A stretch of DNA of 64,000 nucleotides. Origin: Bacteriovoracaceae bacterium UBA7317 (GTDB lineage Bacteria > Bdellovibrionota > Bacteriovoracia > Bacteriovoracales > Bacteriovoracaceae). Made by a program: the position numbers and the translations under genes. Positions 8,186 through 16,375 of this stretch are shown piece by piece. The notes beneath the pieces were generated by a model that was not told the origin of the DNA, did no database searches, and saw only the letters and a program-made list of their open reading frames with translations. The stretch is from assembly GCA_002474345.1 (NCBI GenBank), contig DKQD01000120.1:1-64000 (forward strand), given 5' to 3'. How positions within the stretch are numbered: the first letter of the stretch is position 1; every line of letters starts with the position of its first letter.

Positions 8186-8788
8186 TTACAGAAGAGGCCA
8201 CCCCATTTTTATTCTCAAATAATGGGCCACCTTTTTATGAAGGTAAAAATCTGCAATATCGAGAGGCCTCATCCCCCTCCAATTTCCTTCCTTAATAGGG
8301 CCCAAATTCGCCCCCCTTTCAACTAAAACTTTAACAACTTCAAAATTTCCCAACAAAGATGCTTTCATTATAGGAGTAAGCCCCTGGTTATCTCCTAAAC
8401 TAATATCAGCTCCTAAATTAAGCAGATCTTTAACCAAAAGATGGTCACCCTTCTCAACAGCTCCTAAAAGGGCCGTCATTCCCTCTTTTGTTTTAAAATT
8501 TATATCGGCGCCTAATCGTACACACTCTTTTATACCCTTTAAACCAACCTCATAACCGCATTGACGACCTAATAGAGAAGCATCAAGAGGCTTTCCTTGA
8601 GCATAAGTTAAGGTGACAAGTCTTTTCCCCCAAAAAGAAGCCTTATCAATTTTTGGAGTTTTTATAATTTGGGCGACATTCCTTCGAGAGCTCTTTTTTA
8701 GTGAAATACTACAAGAGCTTAACGTTAAACCAATAATGGATAACAAGATGATATTGAAAGGAAAGATTTTAAATAAACGAAACCTCAT
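8186..8788 (-). CDS. Ankyrin-repeat lipoprotein
   Basis: A 200-aa lipoprotein. Residues 1-26 form a signal peptide ending in the lipobox TLSSC, so the protein should be lipid-anchored in the envelope. From about residue 80 there are three to four ankyrin repeats (ECVRLGADINFKTKEGMTALLGAVEKGD, then DLLNLGADISLGDNQGLTP, then VLVERGANLG). Ankyrin repeats bind other proteins; such lipoproteins are sometimes immunity partners of secreted enzymes. It lies 157 bp downstream of the secreted phospholipase D gene and 67 bp upstream of the transglutaminase-like gene, all leftward. AAGGGAAAAAGC precedes the ATG. An immunity role is only inferred. Confidence 0.85.
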   Translation of the reverse strand: MRFRLFKIFPFNIILLSIIGLTLSSCSISLKKSSRRNVAQIIKTPKIDKASFWGKRLVTLTYAQGKPLDASLLGRQCGYEVGLKGIKECVRLGADINFKTKEGMTALLGAVEKGDHLLVKDLLNLGADISLGDNQGLTPIMKASLLGNFEVVKVLVERGANLGPIKEGNWRGMRPLDIADFYLHKKVAHYLRIKMGWPLL

Positions 8789-8945
8789 GCTTTTTCCCTT
8801 TTTTAGAAAAAGATAATATAGAGAAATTTCGTCTTTATAAAAAAAGTCTTTAGATCAAAGGGTTCAGAAAAATCTTACACTGAAAAGGGAGGAATTTTTT
8901 TCCCCCCTAAATTGATATTTTTATCCTTTTTTTTTGATTTATCAA

Positions 8946-11006
8946 TTAAAGATGAGTTTCTATGAGCTTAAGAAAGGACAAAATCATTTTGTTTTTTCCT
9001 TTAGGTTGCCTGTATTTTAAAACATCTTCTTTAGATACCTCTCTTGAATAAGAAAGATCTCTTTCAAAAAAAGATTTGAGATTTTTTGCCAAGGACCTGC
9101 TTTCAACAATTAAACCCAGTTCACTATTTTTAAGACTTGAATAATCTAAATTGAAAGACCCAACCAGAGCGACTTTTTCATCAACAATCATGTATTTATT
9201 ATGTAGGGTACCGGCCTCCTGAAAACCACTTTCTTTCTTTTTACCTACCCATTCATTTATCGAAATATTTTTATACCAGGTAGGCCCTTTTGAAAGCTTA
9301 AAAGCCCCTAAAGAGTGGTCAAAATATTCGATATAACGATAACGGTTCATCATGGAAATAAAGCTAAGATTATTAGCAGCAACACCATTAGTAAGAAAAC
9401 GAACCTTTACTCCTCTCTTTATGGCCTTTAAAAGCGATCTTTTTAACTTATCAGGAGGTAAAAGGTAGCCATTGGATATTAGAATTTCTTTTTGGGCATT
9501 GTTTACAAGGTTTATATAGGTTTGATAGACATAATCCTCTGATTCATCGGGCCTTGAATGTAAAAACCTAACACCTTTGGCCTTAAAGTATTCTATTTTT
9601 TTTGGCCTCCATAAGCCTTCGTAATAAAAATCCTCATTAAAAGATTTTTCTCCCATTAACAAGTGGTTTAAGGTATCTCTTTGAGTATCAACCCAAATAC
9701 TGTCTTCGCTTTTTTGTTTTATGTAAGCTTTCCAATGCCTTTTTTTAAACCCCTCATATTTTTTCCTTTCTTTTAGAGGGTTATAAGGGTTTAAACAAAA
9801 CTTATCCTCATGGTACGTTTTAAAACGCAAGGCTTTATTAAGATAGGTTCTTTCAAAGGATTTTCGCAATTCATTTAAAAGTGGACCCCTCAGAGCAATA
9901 TCTTGATCCCTATAAGGTAAGCTCTTATCAAAGCTTAGACCAAAGTATTCTTGGGCAATATTAATTCCACCTAGAACTCCAACACTTGAAGAGCTATTCG
10001 TGCTTATTGCAAGCTCGGAATCAACAAGCCACATTTTTTCATGGTCTCTCCTTATTATTTTCTGAAGGTCGGTCCCCCTAAACTCATTTATAAGTTTTCT
10101 TTTACAAGAATAACCAAAAACTCTTATCCCCGCACTCATGAGATTATTCAGCATAATTCTTTGATTCTTAAAGTCGGCTTTTGTTTTTTGATTAATAATA
10201 TGACCTAGATTAACAGCGATCCCATCAAAATTAACTCTAACATCAAGGCCTTCACTTTTTTTCCTGGCCAATAAATCGGTAAAAAACTTTCCAGACTCAT
10301 CAGATCTAAAGATGAAAGTTTGAATAAGAATAGATTTTTTCGCCTCCACAACGCTTCGGTACCTTTCCTTTAAACTCATTCTTCCATCCAAATTGGCCAG
10401 ATAGTTTTCAAAGTCCTCTGTTTGGATTTCACCAGAATTTTCACCCTCTTCCTTAGGTATAGAACTTACCCAACGTATAGGAGTTTCATGGCTTTTTAAG
10501 CTTTCAAGAACTTTAAGAACTTTAAGAAGAGGAGCTTGATGCTTTCTTTTTTTGCAAAGTTTAGATAATTTTTTAAAATCATTAAAAACCTCATTCCTCT
10601 CTTTTTTGCTCCTAAAATAGAGCCTACTCCTCTCTCTTAGATGGGCTTTTAAACCAAAAAATATTCCATAAGAGTCATTAAACCGTATAACCTTTCTAAA
10701 GGGAAAGGATCTTCTTAAATCAAAAGAATCTTGAGATAGAAGACCAAACTCCAGATGGTAGGTTTTTAGGGTCAGCTTGCAATAGTTTAAATCAACAATT
10801 TGCTTTAAATTCTTTACTTCAGATCCAAGTTTTAATTGGATGAAATACTCTCCTTGAATCTTTTTTTCCAATGAACTGATTTCTTTTAGTTTTCTTTTTA
10901 AATCATTATTAATTTGAAGATGCCCACTTTCATTTATGTCAAAAGCGTTTACCATCATAGAAAAAAGTAAACTTATAAAAGTCCAGCCTATATTAAACCC
11001 ACTCAA
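8946..11006 (-). CDS. Secreted phospholipase D / cardiolipin synthase-like protein
   Basis: A 686-aa member of the phospholipase D superfamily. It has two complete HKD motifs, HEKMWLVD (H322) and HNKYMIVD (H602), each followed by the usual G-G/S and N or S residues (GGINIAQEY, GSFNLDYSS). Two such motifs form one active site that hydrolyses or transfers phosphodiester bonds in phospholipids. The N-terminus (residues 1-22, ending VNAFD) looks like a signal peptide rather than the paired membrane helices of housekeeping cardiolipin synthase. It starts at TTG with AAGAGG upstream. The N-terminal 200 residues before the first core are Lys-rich and unrecognised. Target could be own or foreign membranes. 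Confidence 0.85.
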   Translation of the reverse strand: MSGFNIGWTFISLLFSMMVNAFDINESGHLQINNDLKRKLKEISSLEKKIQGEYFIQLKLGSEVKNLKQIVDLNYCKLTLKTYHLEFGLLSQDSFDLRRSFPFRKVIRFNDSYGIFFGLKAHLRERSRLYFRSKKERNEVFNDFKKLSKLCKKRKHQAPLLKVLKVLESLKSHETPIRWVSSIPKEEGENSGEIQTEDFENYLANLDGRMSLKERYRSVVEAKKSILIQTFIFRSDESGKFFTDLLARKKSEGLDVRVNFDGIAVNLGHIINQKTKADFKNQRIMLNNLMSAGIRVFGYSCKRKLINEFRGTDLQKIIRRDHEKMWLVDSELAISTNSSSSVGVLGGINIAQEYFGLSFDKSLPYRDQDIALRGPLLNELRKSFERTYLNKALRFKTYHEDKFCLNPYNPLKERKKYEGFKKRHWKAYIKQKSEDSIWVDTQRDTLNHLLMGEKSFNEDFYYEGLWRPKKIEYFKAKGVRFLHSRPDESEDYVYQTYINLVNNAQKEILISNGYLLPPDKLKRSLLKAIKRGVKVRFLTNGVAANNLSFISMMNRYRYIEYFDHSLGAFKLSKGPTWYKNISINEWVGKKKESGFQEAGTLHNKYMIVDEKVALVGSFNLDYSSLKNSELGLIVESRSLAKNLKSFFERDLSYSREVSKEDVLKYRQPKGKNKMILSFLKLIETHL

Positions 11007-11214
11007 AATTGACCTCTTGGATAAAGATATTGATAAACTGCAATAAATTTTTATATTAAGGAGCCGAGTATAGGCCTGAAATCATAGGTAAGCAAACGAG
11101 TACTTTTAAATTCTCTTCGCTATTTTTTTTTGACAAAAGGTCTAGAAAAATTTAAGAAAACATGAATTCTATTTGATACTTAAATTTTAAAATAACCTCT
11201 TTAGGAGATATTGT

Positions 11215-11619
11215 ATGAAAATGATTTTAAAGACCTTTTTACTTTTAGCTTTGTTGGTAAGCACAGCACAAGCTGATGAAAGAAGGCTTATTGGAACGAC
11301 GAAGATTAATGACATAAAAGACACGGACCGTATTGAGCTTCCAACATGTCAAGGGACAAAAAACCAAGAAACGACACACATTAAGTTGAAAGTTGACCGC
11401 CATAGAGTTGAGGTTTACAACCTAGAAGTGACTTTTGAAAATGGTGAAACACAAGAGCTTTATGTCAGAAAACGTTTTAGAAAAGGTAGTGCATCTGAAT
11501 GGCTTGAACTTGTTGGAGGCCCACGTTGTGTAAGAAGAGTTAAGGTTACAGCAGACGCTAATATCTTTGGATGGAACCTTAGAAAAAAGGCCCTTATTTC
11601 CTTTTACGCAAGAAAATAA
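11215..11619 (+). CDS. Small secreted beta-rich protein, possibly DUF2541-like
   Basis: A 134-aa protein with a clear signal peptide (residues 1-20, cut after AQA). The mature part is predicted beta-rich and basic: hydrophobic strands alternate with charged turns (HIKLKVDRHRVEVYNLEVTF, then EWLELVGGPRCVRRVKV). This layout recalls DUF2541 periplasmic proteins, but I am not sure of it. Two Cys residues (in LPTCQG and GPRCVR) could form a disulfide. TTAGGAGAT precedes the ATG. It stands alone: a hairpin follows it, and the phospholipase D gene upstream is divergent. Confidence 0.7.
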   Translation: MKMILKTFLLLALLVSTAQADERRLIGTTKINDIKDTDRIELPTCQGTKNQETTHIKLKVDRHRVEVYNLEVTFENGETQELYVRKRFRKGSASEWLELVGGPRCVRRVKVTADANIFGWNLRKKALISFYARK

Positions 11620-11647
11620 CTTTACTCCTAACAAAGTAATTTAAAAA

Positions 11648-11680
11648 GAAAGGCCGCCATGAAGATCATGGCATCCTTTC
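11648..11680 (+). terminator. Hairpin terminator after the DUF2541-like gene
   Basis: GAAAGG (11648-11653) and GCCATG (11656-11661) pair with CATGGC (11667-11672) and CCTTTC (11675-11680) around a 5-base loop, followed by TTTCCTT. The T tract is short, so termination may be partial. Confidence 0.6.
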
Positions 11681-11689
11681 TTTCCTTCG

Positions 11690-11718
11690 TTGAGGCACCT
11701 CTTCAAAACCGCTATAAT
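11690..11718 (+). promoter_or_regulatory. Sigma-70 promoter of the SH3-like gene
   Basis: TTGAGG (11690-11695), a 17-bp spacer and a perfect TATAAT (11713-11718). It lies directly after the hairpin and 22 bp before the TTG start at 11741, giving the next gene its own transcript. Confidence 0.7.
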
Positions 11719-11740
11719 TTAATGAAAGAGGAGTCACCTA

Positions 11741-12154
11741 TTGAACTTTTCATTATTTGTTAAACATTTAACCTTGATCATGGCGTTTAGTGTCTCACTC
11801 TTCGCGGAAGCTTTTAATGCCAAGAAAGCGGGTCTTTATTATTTTAAAGAGCCATTTGGTATTGTACATGAAAAAGCGGATCTTGAGTCACCATCCATTA
11901 AAGTCATCTACTGTGGTCAACCACTTGAAATAATCGAAACCTACGGCCAAAAATCTATCGGTGAATGGACCATGGTGAAAAGACGAAAATTGGAAGGCTT
12001 TATTCAAACAAAATTCCTATCTAAAAGGTGGCCAGCTTGTTTTACAAGAACCTTTTCTCAATTTGTAGGTGAATTTCAAATGTCTGAAACAGACCTCTAT
12101 TTTTGGGCAAAATATGTTGAGAGGGTTCGAAGGGGCCGCTCAAAAGTTAAATAA
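11741..12154 (+). CDS. Secreted SH3-like domain protein
   Basis: A 137-aa exported protein. Residues 1-24 form a signal peptide, and about 30-97 match the short bacterial SH3-like domain of the SH3_4 type: AGLYYFKEPFGIVHEKADLES, VIYCGQPLEIIE, GEWTMVKRRKLEGFIQTKFLSKR. Family proteins sit in the periplasm and are thought to bind peptidoglycan or proteins. The start is TTG, supported by GAGGAG 7 bp upstream and a consensus promoter; a later ATG would cut into the signal peptide. It converges with the desaturase gene, stop codons one base apart. Confidence 0.8.
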   Translation: MNFSLFVKHLTLIMAFSVSLFAEAFNAKKAGLYYFKEPFGIVHEKADLESPSIKVIYCGQPLEIIETYGQKSIGEWTMVKRRKLEGFIQTKFLSKRWPACFTRTFSQFVGEFQMSETDLYFWAKYVERVRRGRSKVK

Positions 12155-12155
12155 A

Positions 12156-13211
12156 TTAAACAATGGATTCAGCTTCGACCAAATCCCTCCTGCTTTCTTG
12201 GCTTGATAAAGACTTCCTCTTTACTCTCGCATAAGGCCCTAAATCTTTCCGCATTATGTAATCCCAAATAACTTTCGTCCAGGATGAATAAGAGTGCAGA
12301 TTATCATAATATTCTGGAGCTAAAGACTTGAGACGGGGAAGATTTGCACCAGCAATATTAGGAAAGTCATGGTGTTCGTTATGGTACCCGACGTTATAAG
12401 TTAAGTAATTTAAAGGACCGTAATAAGAATACGTTTCCTGCTCTCCCTTAAAAACATAATGTTCCGAGATAAAGTGACCCGTCATTGGATGAAGTCCAGT
12501 AGAAAGGAAAGTAGCTAAGAGGAAATAGCAAAGGGCCTTAGGTCCAAAATAAAAATACACGAGTGTATTAAAAGCAATTTGAATTATAAAGTTAATAATT
12601 TCATATTTACCTGGTGGCTTAGGTCGTAAAAAAAGAGGCCTTATTGCGTAGAAAAGCGGTTGAAAGAAAAGCCATATCATTTTCATTAGCCGACCTTTAA
12701 AAACAACAACCTCCCACTGACTCGGAATATCCGAATCTATATCCTCATAACCTTGATATTTGTGATGCTCTAAATGGTATTTTCTAAAAGTCGCCGCTGA
12801 AGGAATTCCTGTAGGGAGGTTTGCAAAAAAACTAAACCAAATATTGGTAGCAGATCTTTTAAAAACAAGATTGTGGGAAAGCTCGTGCATAGCTAGAAGA
12901 AGTGAGTGGTTAATAACCCCACCCACGGTATAAGACATGAGAAGAACAATAAGCCAGGTCTGATCTTTCATGAAATAGGCCAGGGCAAATTGAATAAAAA
13001 CGGAGAGGCAAATCCAATACTTTGCCCGAGGACAGTGACCGTAGAGTTTTTTCACTTCGGGATGCTTTTTTAAAATTTCCCTCCGTCTCATTGCATGAGG
13101 CTCTTTTGTTTCTGACCAAATAAAACCATCTTTCCCTTTTTGACCCACCTTAACTCCTTGGTGATACTCATCCCATCTAACAAGCTTACCTTGCGAAGAA
13201 TCACAATTCAA
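12156..13211 (-). CDS. Sphingolipid delta-4 (dihydroceramide) desaturase homologue
   Basis: A 351-aa integral membrane di-iron desaturase, very close to animal DEGS1. The N-terminal PHAMRRREILKKHPEVKKL corresponds to the lipid-DES segment of DEGS1, and the three histidine boxes are HELSH (109-113), HLEHH (146-150) and HNEHH (277-281) in GYHNEHHDFPNI. Matching stretches run to the end (YYGPLNYLTYNVGYHNEHH, PEYYDNLHSY). The family inserts the 4,5-trans double bond into dihydroceramide-type sphingoid bases. Four to six membrane segments are visible. The TTG start has only a weak ribosome site, but similarity begins before the next Met, so the long form is right. No other sphingolipid gene is in the window. 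Confidence 0.93.
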   Translation of the reverse strand: MNCDSSQGKLVRWDEYHQGVKVGQKGKDGFIWSETKEPHAMRRREILKKHPEVKKLYGHCPRAKYWICLSVFIQFALAYFMKDQTWLIVLLMSYTVGGVINHSLLLAMHELSHNLVFKRSATNIWFSFFANLPTGIPSAATFRKYHLEHHKYQGYEDIDSDIPSQWEVVVFKGRLMKMIWLFFQPLFYAIRPLFLRPKPPGKYEIINFIIQIAFNTLVYFYFGPKALCYFLLATFLSTGLHPMTGHFISEHYVFKGEQETYSYYGPLNYLTYNVGYHNEHHDFPNIAGANLPRLKSLAPEYYDNLHSYSSWTKVIWDYIMRKDLGPYARVKRKSLSSQESRRDLVEAESIV

Positions 13212-13314
13212 CTGAGCTCTTGACCAAACAATATTTCAGACCTACCGTGGAACTTCTTTATTAAAGACACTTTTTTGATGTGATACTTATTTAAGGCCTA
13301 GCGGAGAAACAATA

Positions 13315-14679
13315 ATGATATCAGACTTCTTAGCGACACTTGTTGACTACGCATGGGGCCTTCCCCTTATTGTCCTTCTTATTGGTGGAGGTCTTTACCT
13401 TGGTTTTGTTTCCAGGATGGCCTCTCTACGGGGTTTTTTTCATGCCTTAAAACTCATTCGTGGAAAGGGAAGCCACTCTGATTCATCAACAAAAGAACAA
13501 GTCGAAGGCCAGATAAGCCACTTCCAGGCCTTAACGAATGCTCTTTCGGCAACAATTGGTTTGGGAAATATAGCAGGGGTTGCGGTCGCGATTGGTAAAG
13601 GAGGCCCAGGCGCTATTTTTTGGATGTGGATTTCAGCTCTTATTGGGATGAATACTAAATTTTTTGAATGTACTTTGGCCGTTATGTTCAGGGGAAAAGA
13701 TTACACTGGCGAAACCCAAGGTGGACCGATGTATTTTATAGAAAAAGGCTTGGGAAATAAGGCAAAGCCACTTTCCTTCTTTTTTGCCCTCTGTGGTCTA
13801 GGAGGGACGCTTGCGCTTTTCAACGTTAATCAGCTTACAAGCTTCATGCATGATCAATTCCAATTTCCCAAGATGGCCTTGGGAATTGTCCTAGCTATCA
13901 TTACAGGATATGTGGTTTTTGGCGGAGTGAAAAGAATAGCCTCCCTGACGTCAAAAATAGTCCCTCTCATGTGTATTCTTTATGTTGCTCTTTGCCTTTA
14001 TGTTATTGGTAACAATATAGGTAAGGTCCCATCCCTTCTCATTCAAATTATTACAGAAGCCTTTACTGGAAAAGCTGTCGCTGGGGGGGCCATGGGATCG
14101 GCCATTCTTTTTGTCATGATCCAGGGGGTGAAAAGGGCCGCTTTTTCTAACGAAGCAGGTATTGGTACGGCTCCTATGGCGCATGGGAACGCCAAAACAA
14201 ATGAACCGATCGCTGAAGGACTTGTGGCCATGTTGGGTCCCTTTATAGATACAATCCTGGTCTGTACTATGACAGCGCTTACAATACTGATCTGCCTCAC
14301 ACCGGAAGAAATGGCTCAAGACAATGGAGTCCTCATGACTTTGAGAGCTTTTGAAAAGGCCTTTGGAAATTCAGGGAAAATCTTTTTAGGTATCTCAGTG
14401 TTTTTCTTTTCTTTCTCAAGTATATTTGGTTTTGCTAACTACAATAAAAAATGCTGGGATTACCTTTTTAAGGGCTCATGGCCTTTCGGTGATATTCCCT
14501 TCATTATTTTTTATTTATCCTCTATTATTTTAGGCGCAGTGGCCACAATGGATGATGTTGTTAATATTCTTGATATATGCTTTGCATTTATGGCGGTCCC
14601 CAATATGATAGGTACCATCATCTTATCCTCAAAGGTTAAAGGGGCCATGGATGATTACTTTAAAAGGCACAAAATTTAG
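13315..14679 (+). CDS. Sodium:alanine/glycine symporter (AGCS family)
   Basis: A 454-aa inner-membrane carrier that imports alanine or glycine with sodium. It has about ten hydrophobic segments and the family motifs: ALSATIGLGNIAGVAVAIGKGGPGAIFWMW (about 75-104), GGPMYFIEKGLG, and RAAFSNEAGIGTAPMAHGNAKTNEP (about 277-301). The length is typical. GGAGAAACAAT precedes the ATG. It is divergent from the desaturase gene across 103 bp and meets the monooxygenase gene head-on one base past its stop. Which amino acid it prefers cannot be told. Confidence 0.93.
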   Translation: MISDFLATLVDYAWGLPLIVLLIGGGLYLGFVSRMASLRGFFHALKLIRGKGSHSDSSTKEQVEGQISHFQALTNALSATIGLGNIAGVAVAIGKGGPGAIFWMWISALIGMNTKFFECTLAVMFRGKDYTGETQGGPMYFIEKGLGNKAKPLSFFFALCGLGGTLALFNVNQLTSFMHDQFQFPKMALGIVLAIITGYVVFGGVKRIASLTSKIVPLMCILYVALCLYVIGNNIGKVPSLLIQIITEAFTGKAVAGGAMGSAILFVMIQGVKRAAFSNEAGIGTAPMAHGNAKTNEPIAEGLVAMLGPFIDTILVCTMTALTILICLTPEEMAQDNGVLMTLRAFEKAFGNSGKIFLGISVFFFSFSSIFGFANYNKKCWDYLFKGSWPFGDIPFIIFYLSSIILGAVATMDDVVNILDICFAFMAVPNMIGTIILSSKVKGAMDDYFKRHKI

Positions 14680-14680
14680 G

Positions 14681-16357
14681 TCAATTTTTTTTTAAAAAAG
14701 AAAGGGACTCTTTAATTAAGGACTCCCCACCGAGAGGGCCTTTTCCTTTTCCAGCGTTGAAAATAATAAAATCTGGCCTCACTATAAAGATGTTTAAAGA
14801 TGAACCGGTAAAAGCACTTAATTTATCTTCTTCATCAAGCCATGTAGCTTCTTTATAAGGGGTTTTAAGAAAGCTTAAATTTTTTTTTAATTTTTCATTT
14901 TTCCTTTTATGAATAACAATAACCTTCCCCCCCCAGTCCTCCCATTGTTTTAAAGAATCTCTTCTAAAAATTTTTAATGGGTCTTGATTCAAACAAAAAA
15001 GACAAAACTGCCCTTTCAACAATTCATCACTTCTTATTTTTTTATGATTATCAAAAGAATCTCTTAACCAAACGGAAGGGAACTGCTTTCCAATAAGGGG
15101 CGATCCAAAAGGATGCTTCTTCATTATGCATCCCGCTTTTATCTTGTTACCTGGCTTAAAGTGAAAACCTCTAATAAACCATTTTAATAAAGGAAGTTTT
15201 GAAATAACAAAAAGAAAACTTTGACTCAAAAAGGATGACACATTTGTTCTTGGTGAGGCCAGAAGACCTGCCACCATAGCGAGCCAAATAACCTTTTTCA
15301 CCTGACCTTTTCTTTCTAGAGTGTAAGTTTTTAAAACACCAACAGGTAACTTTCCCGTTATTGAATGCTCTAGTTTCCAGCTTAAATTGTGAGCATCTTT
15401 AAGTCCTGAAACAAGTCCCTGCCCAGCAAAAGGCGGTGTAAGGTGGGCACTATCGCCGACTAAAAAAACACCTTTTTTTTGAAAACTTTCCGCCACACAG
15501 GCCTTAAACTGATAAGTGGCCTTCCTCTCAACTTTGAAATCATTATTAAATCCAGCGCCACCTTTATTCTCTTTAACGCCTCTTTGGTAAAAAAATTTTT
15601 TCCAAGGGCCCTTCTCTAGTTGAGTATCTATATCCTTATGAGAGTCTAAGCGGAACTCAAAACGTTGTCTTCCTCCCGGAGCCGGAATAGAAGGACATGG
15701 CCTATTATAACCACAATGAAAAGTTACTTTATTTTCACCAGCAAAAGGCTTCTTATTAATAGTATCCAAGATAAGCCAAGTATCTTTGTAGTTTCTAAAA
15801 ACTTCAAAATCAAGACCTTCCAATTTTCTTACAAGAGAATTGGCCCCATCAGCTCCAATGAGAAAGAGACAACTCATTTCATGATTTTGTCCTTTTTCAT
15901 CAACAAGTGAAACCTCATAATGGTCACCTCTATAACGGTAGTTTTTTAAAGTCCTATTATATAGAAGTTGAAAATTTTTATAGGCCAATAATTTATCTTT
16001 CAACTTTTTTTCTAGCTCTGGCTGGAAAAAAGAAACTAACTTTGGAAATGTATCAATCGATCCAGAAGTATTTAAGGTGATAAGGTCTCCAAAAAAGGAA
16101 GATGAAAAAGAGACTTCTTTTAAAGGTAAAAAATTGAAATCTTTCTTAGAAAAACCTAGTTGGTAAAGAATGCGGACAGCATCATTATCTAAACTGATCG
16201 CCCGAGGGAAGGAATAACTATCCTCCAACTTATCCACACATAGACCTTTTATTCCTTTTAAGGCCAAAAAGTTAGAGAGGGTTAAACCAACTGGTCCTGC
16301 TCCGATAATGAGGACATCAACTTTATTTTTTATCTTTGTTTTTATGCCCTTGAACAC
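14681..16357 (-). CDS. FAD-dependent aromatic-ring-type monooxygenase
   Basis: A 558-aa flavoprotein hydroxylase of the PheA/TfdB/MhpA type. The N-terminal dinucleotide fold reads VDVLIIGAGPVGLTLSNFLA (13-32), and GDSAHLTPPFAGQGLVSGLKDA (about 296-317) is the FAD-ribose motif. The C-terminal 150 residues resemble the thioredoxin-like tail of phenol hydroxylases (LKGQFCLFCL...DFIIFNAGKGKGP). Such enzymes hydroxylate phenolic rings using NAD(P)H and oxygen; the substrate here is unknown. It starts at GTG only 18 bp after the cyclic-nucleotide-binding gene, so the two are probably one operon. Confidence 0.85.
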   Translation of the reverse strand: MFKGIKTKIKNKVDVLIIGAGPVGLTLSNFLALKGIKGLCVDKLEDSYSFPRAISLDNDAVRILYQLGFSKKDFNFLPLKEVSFSSSFFGDLITLNTSGSIDTFPKLVSFFQPELEKKLKDKLLAYKNFQLLYNRTLKNYRYRGDHYEVSLVDEKGQNHEMSCLFLIGADGANSLVRKLEGLDFEVFRNYKDTWLILDTINKKPFAGENKVTFHCGYNRPCPSIPAPGGRQRFEFRLDSHKDIDTQLEKGPWKKFFYQRGVKENKGGAGFNNDFKVERKATYQFKACVAESFQKKGVFLVGDSAHLTPPFAGQGLVSGLKDAHNLSWKLEHSITGKLPVGVLKTYTLERKGQVKKVIWLAMVAGLLASPRTNVSSFLSQSFLFVISKLPLLKWFIRGFHFKPGNKIKAGCIMKKHPFGSPLIGKQFPSVWLRDSFDNHKKIRSDELLKGQFCLFCLNQDPLKIFRRDSLKQWEDWGGKVIVIHKRKNEKLKKNLSFLKTPYKEATWLDEEDKLSAFTGSSLNIFIVRPDFIIFNAGKGKGPLGGESLIKESLSFLKKN

Positions 16358-16375
16358 GATCGTTGAAACCTGCTT

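Noticed and set aside
8889-8912. GGGAGG...CCCCCC hairpin between the phospholipase D and ankyrin genes as terminator.
   Set aside because: One mismatch in a short stem and the run after it on the minus strand is not T-rich enough.
11130-11158. TTGACA upstream of the DUF2541-like gene as a promoter.
   Set aside because: No -10 box better than three of six matches at 16-18 bp spacing.
13951-14319. Long antisense frames inside the alanine/glycine symporter gene.
   Set aside because: They lack ribosome sites and family features, and lie wholly inside a well-conserved gene.
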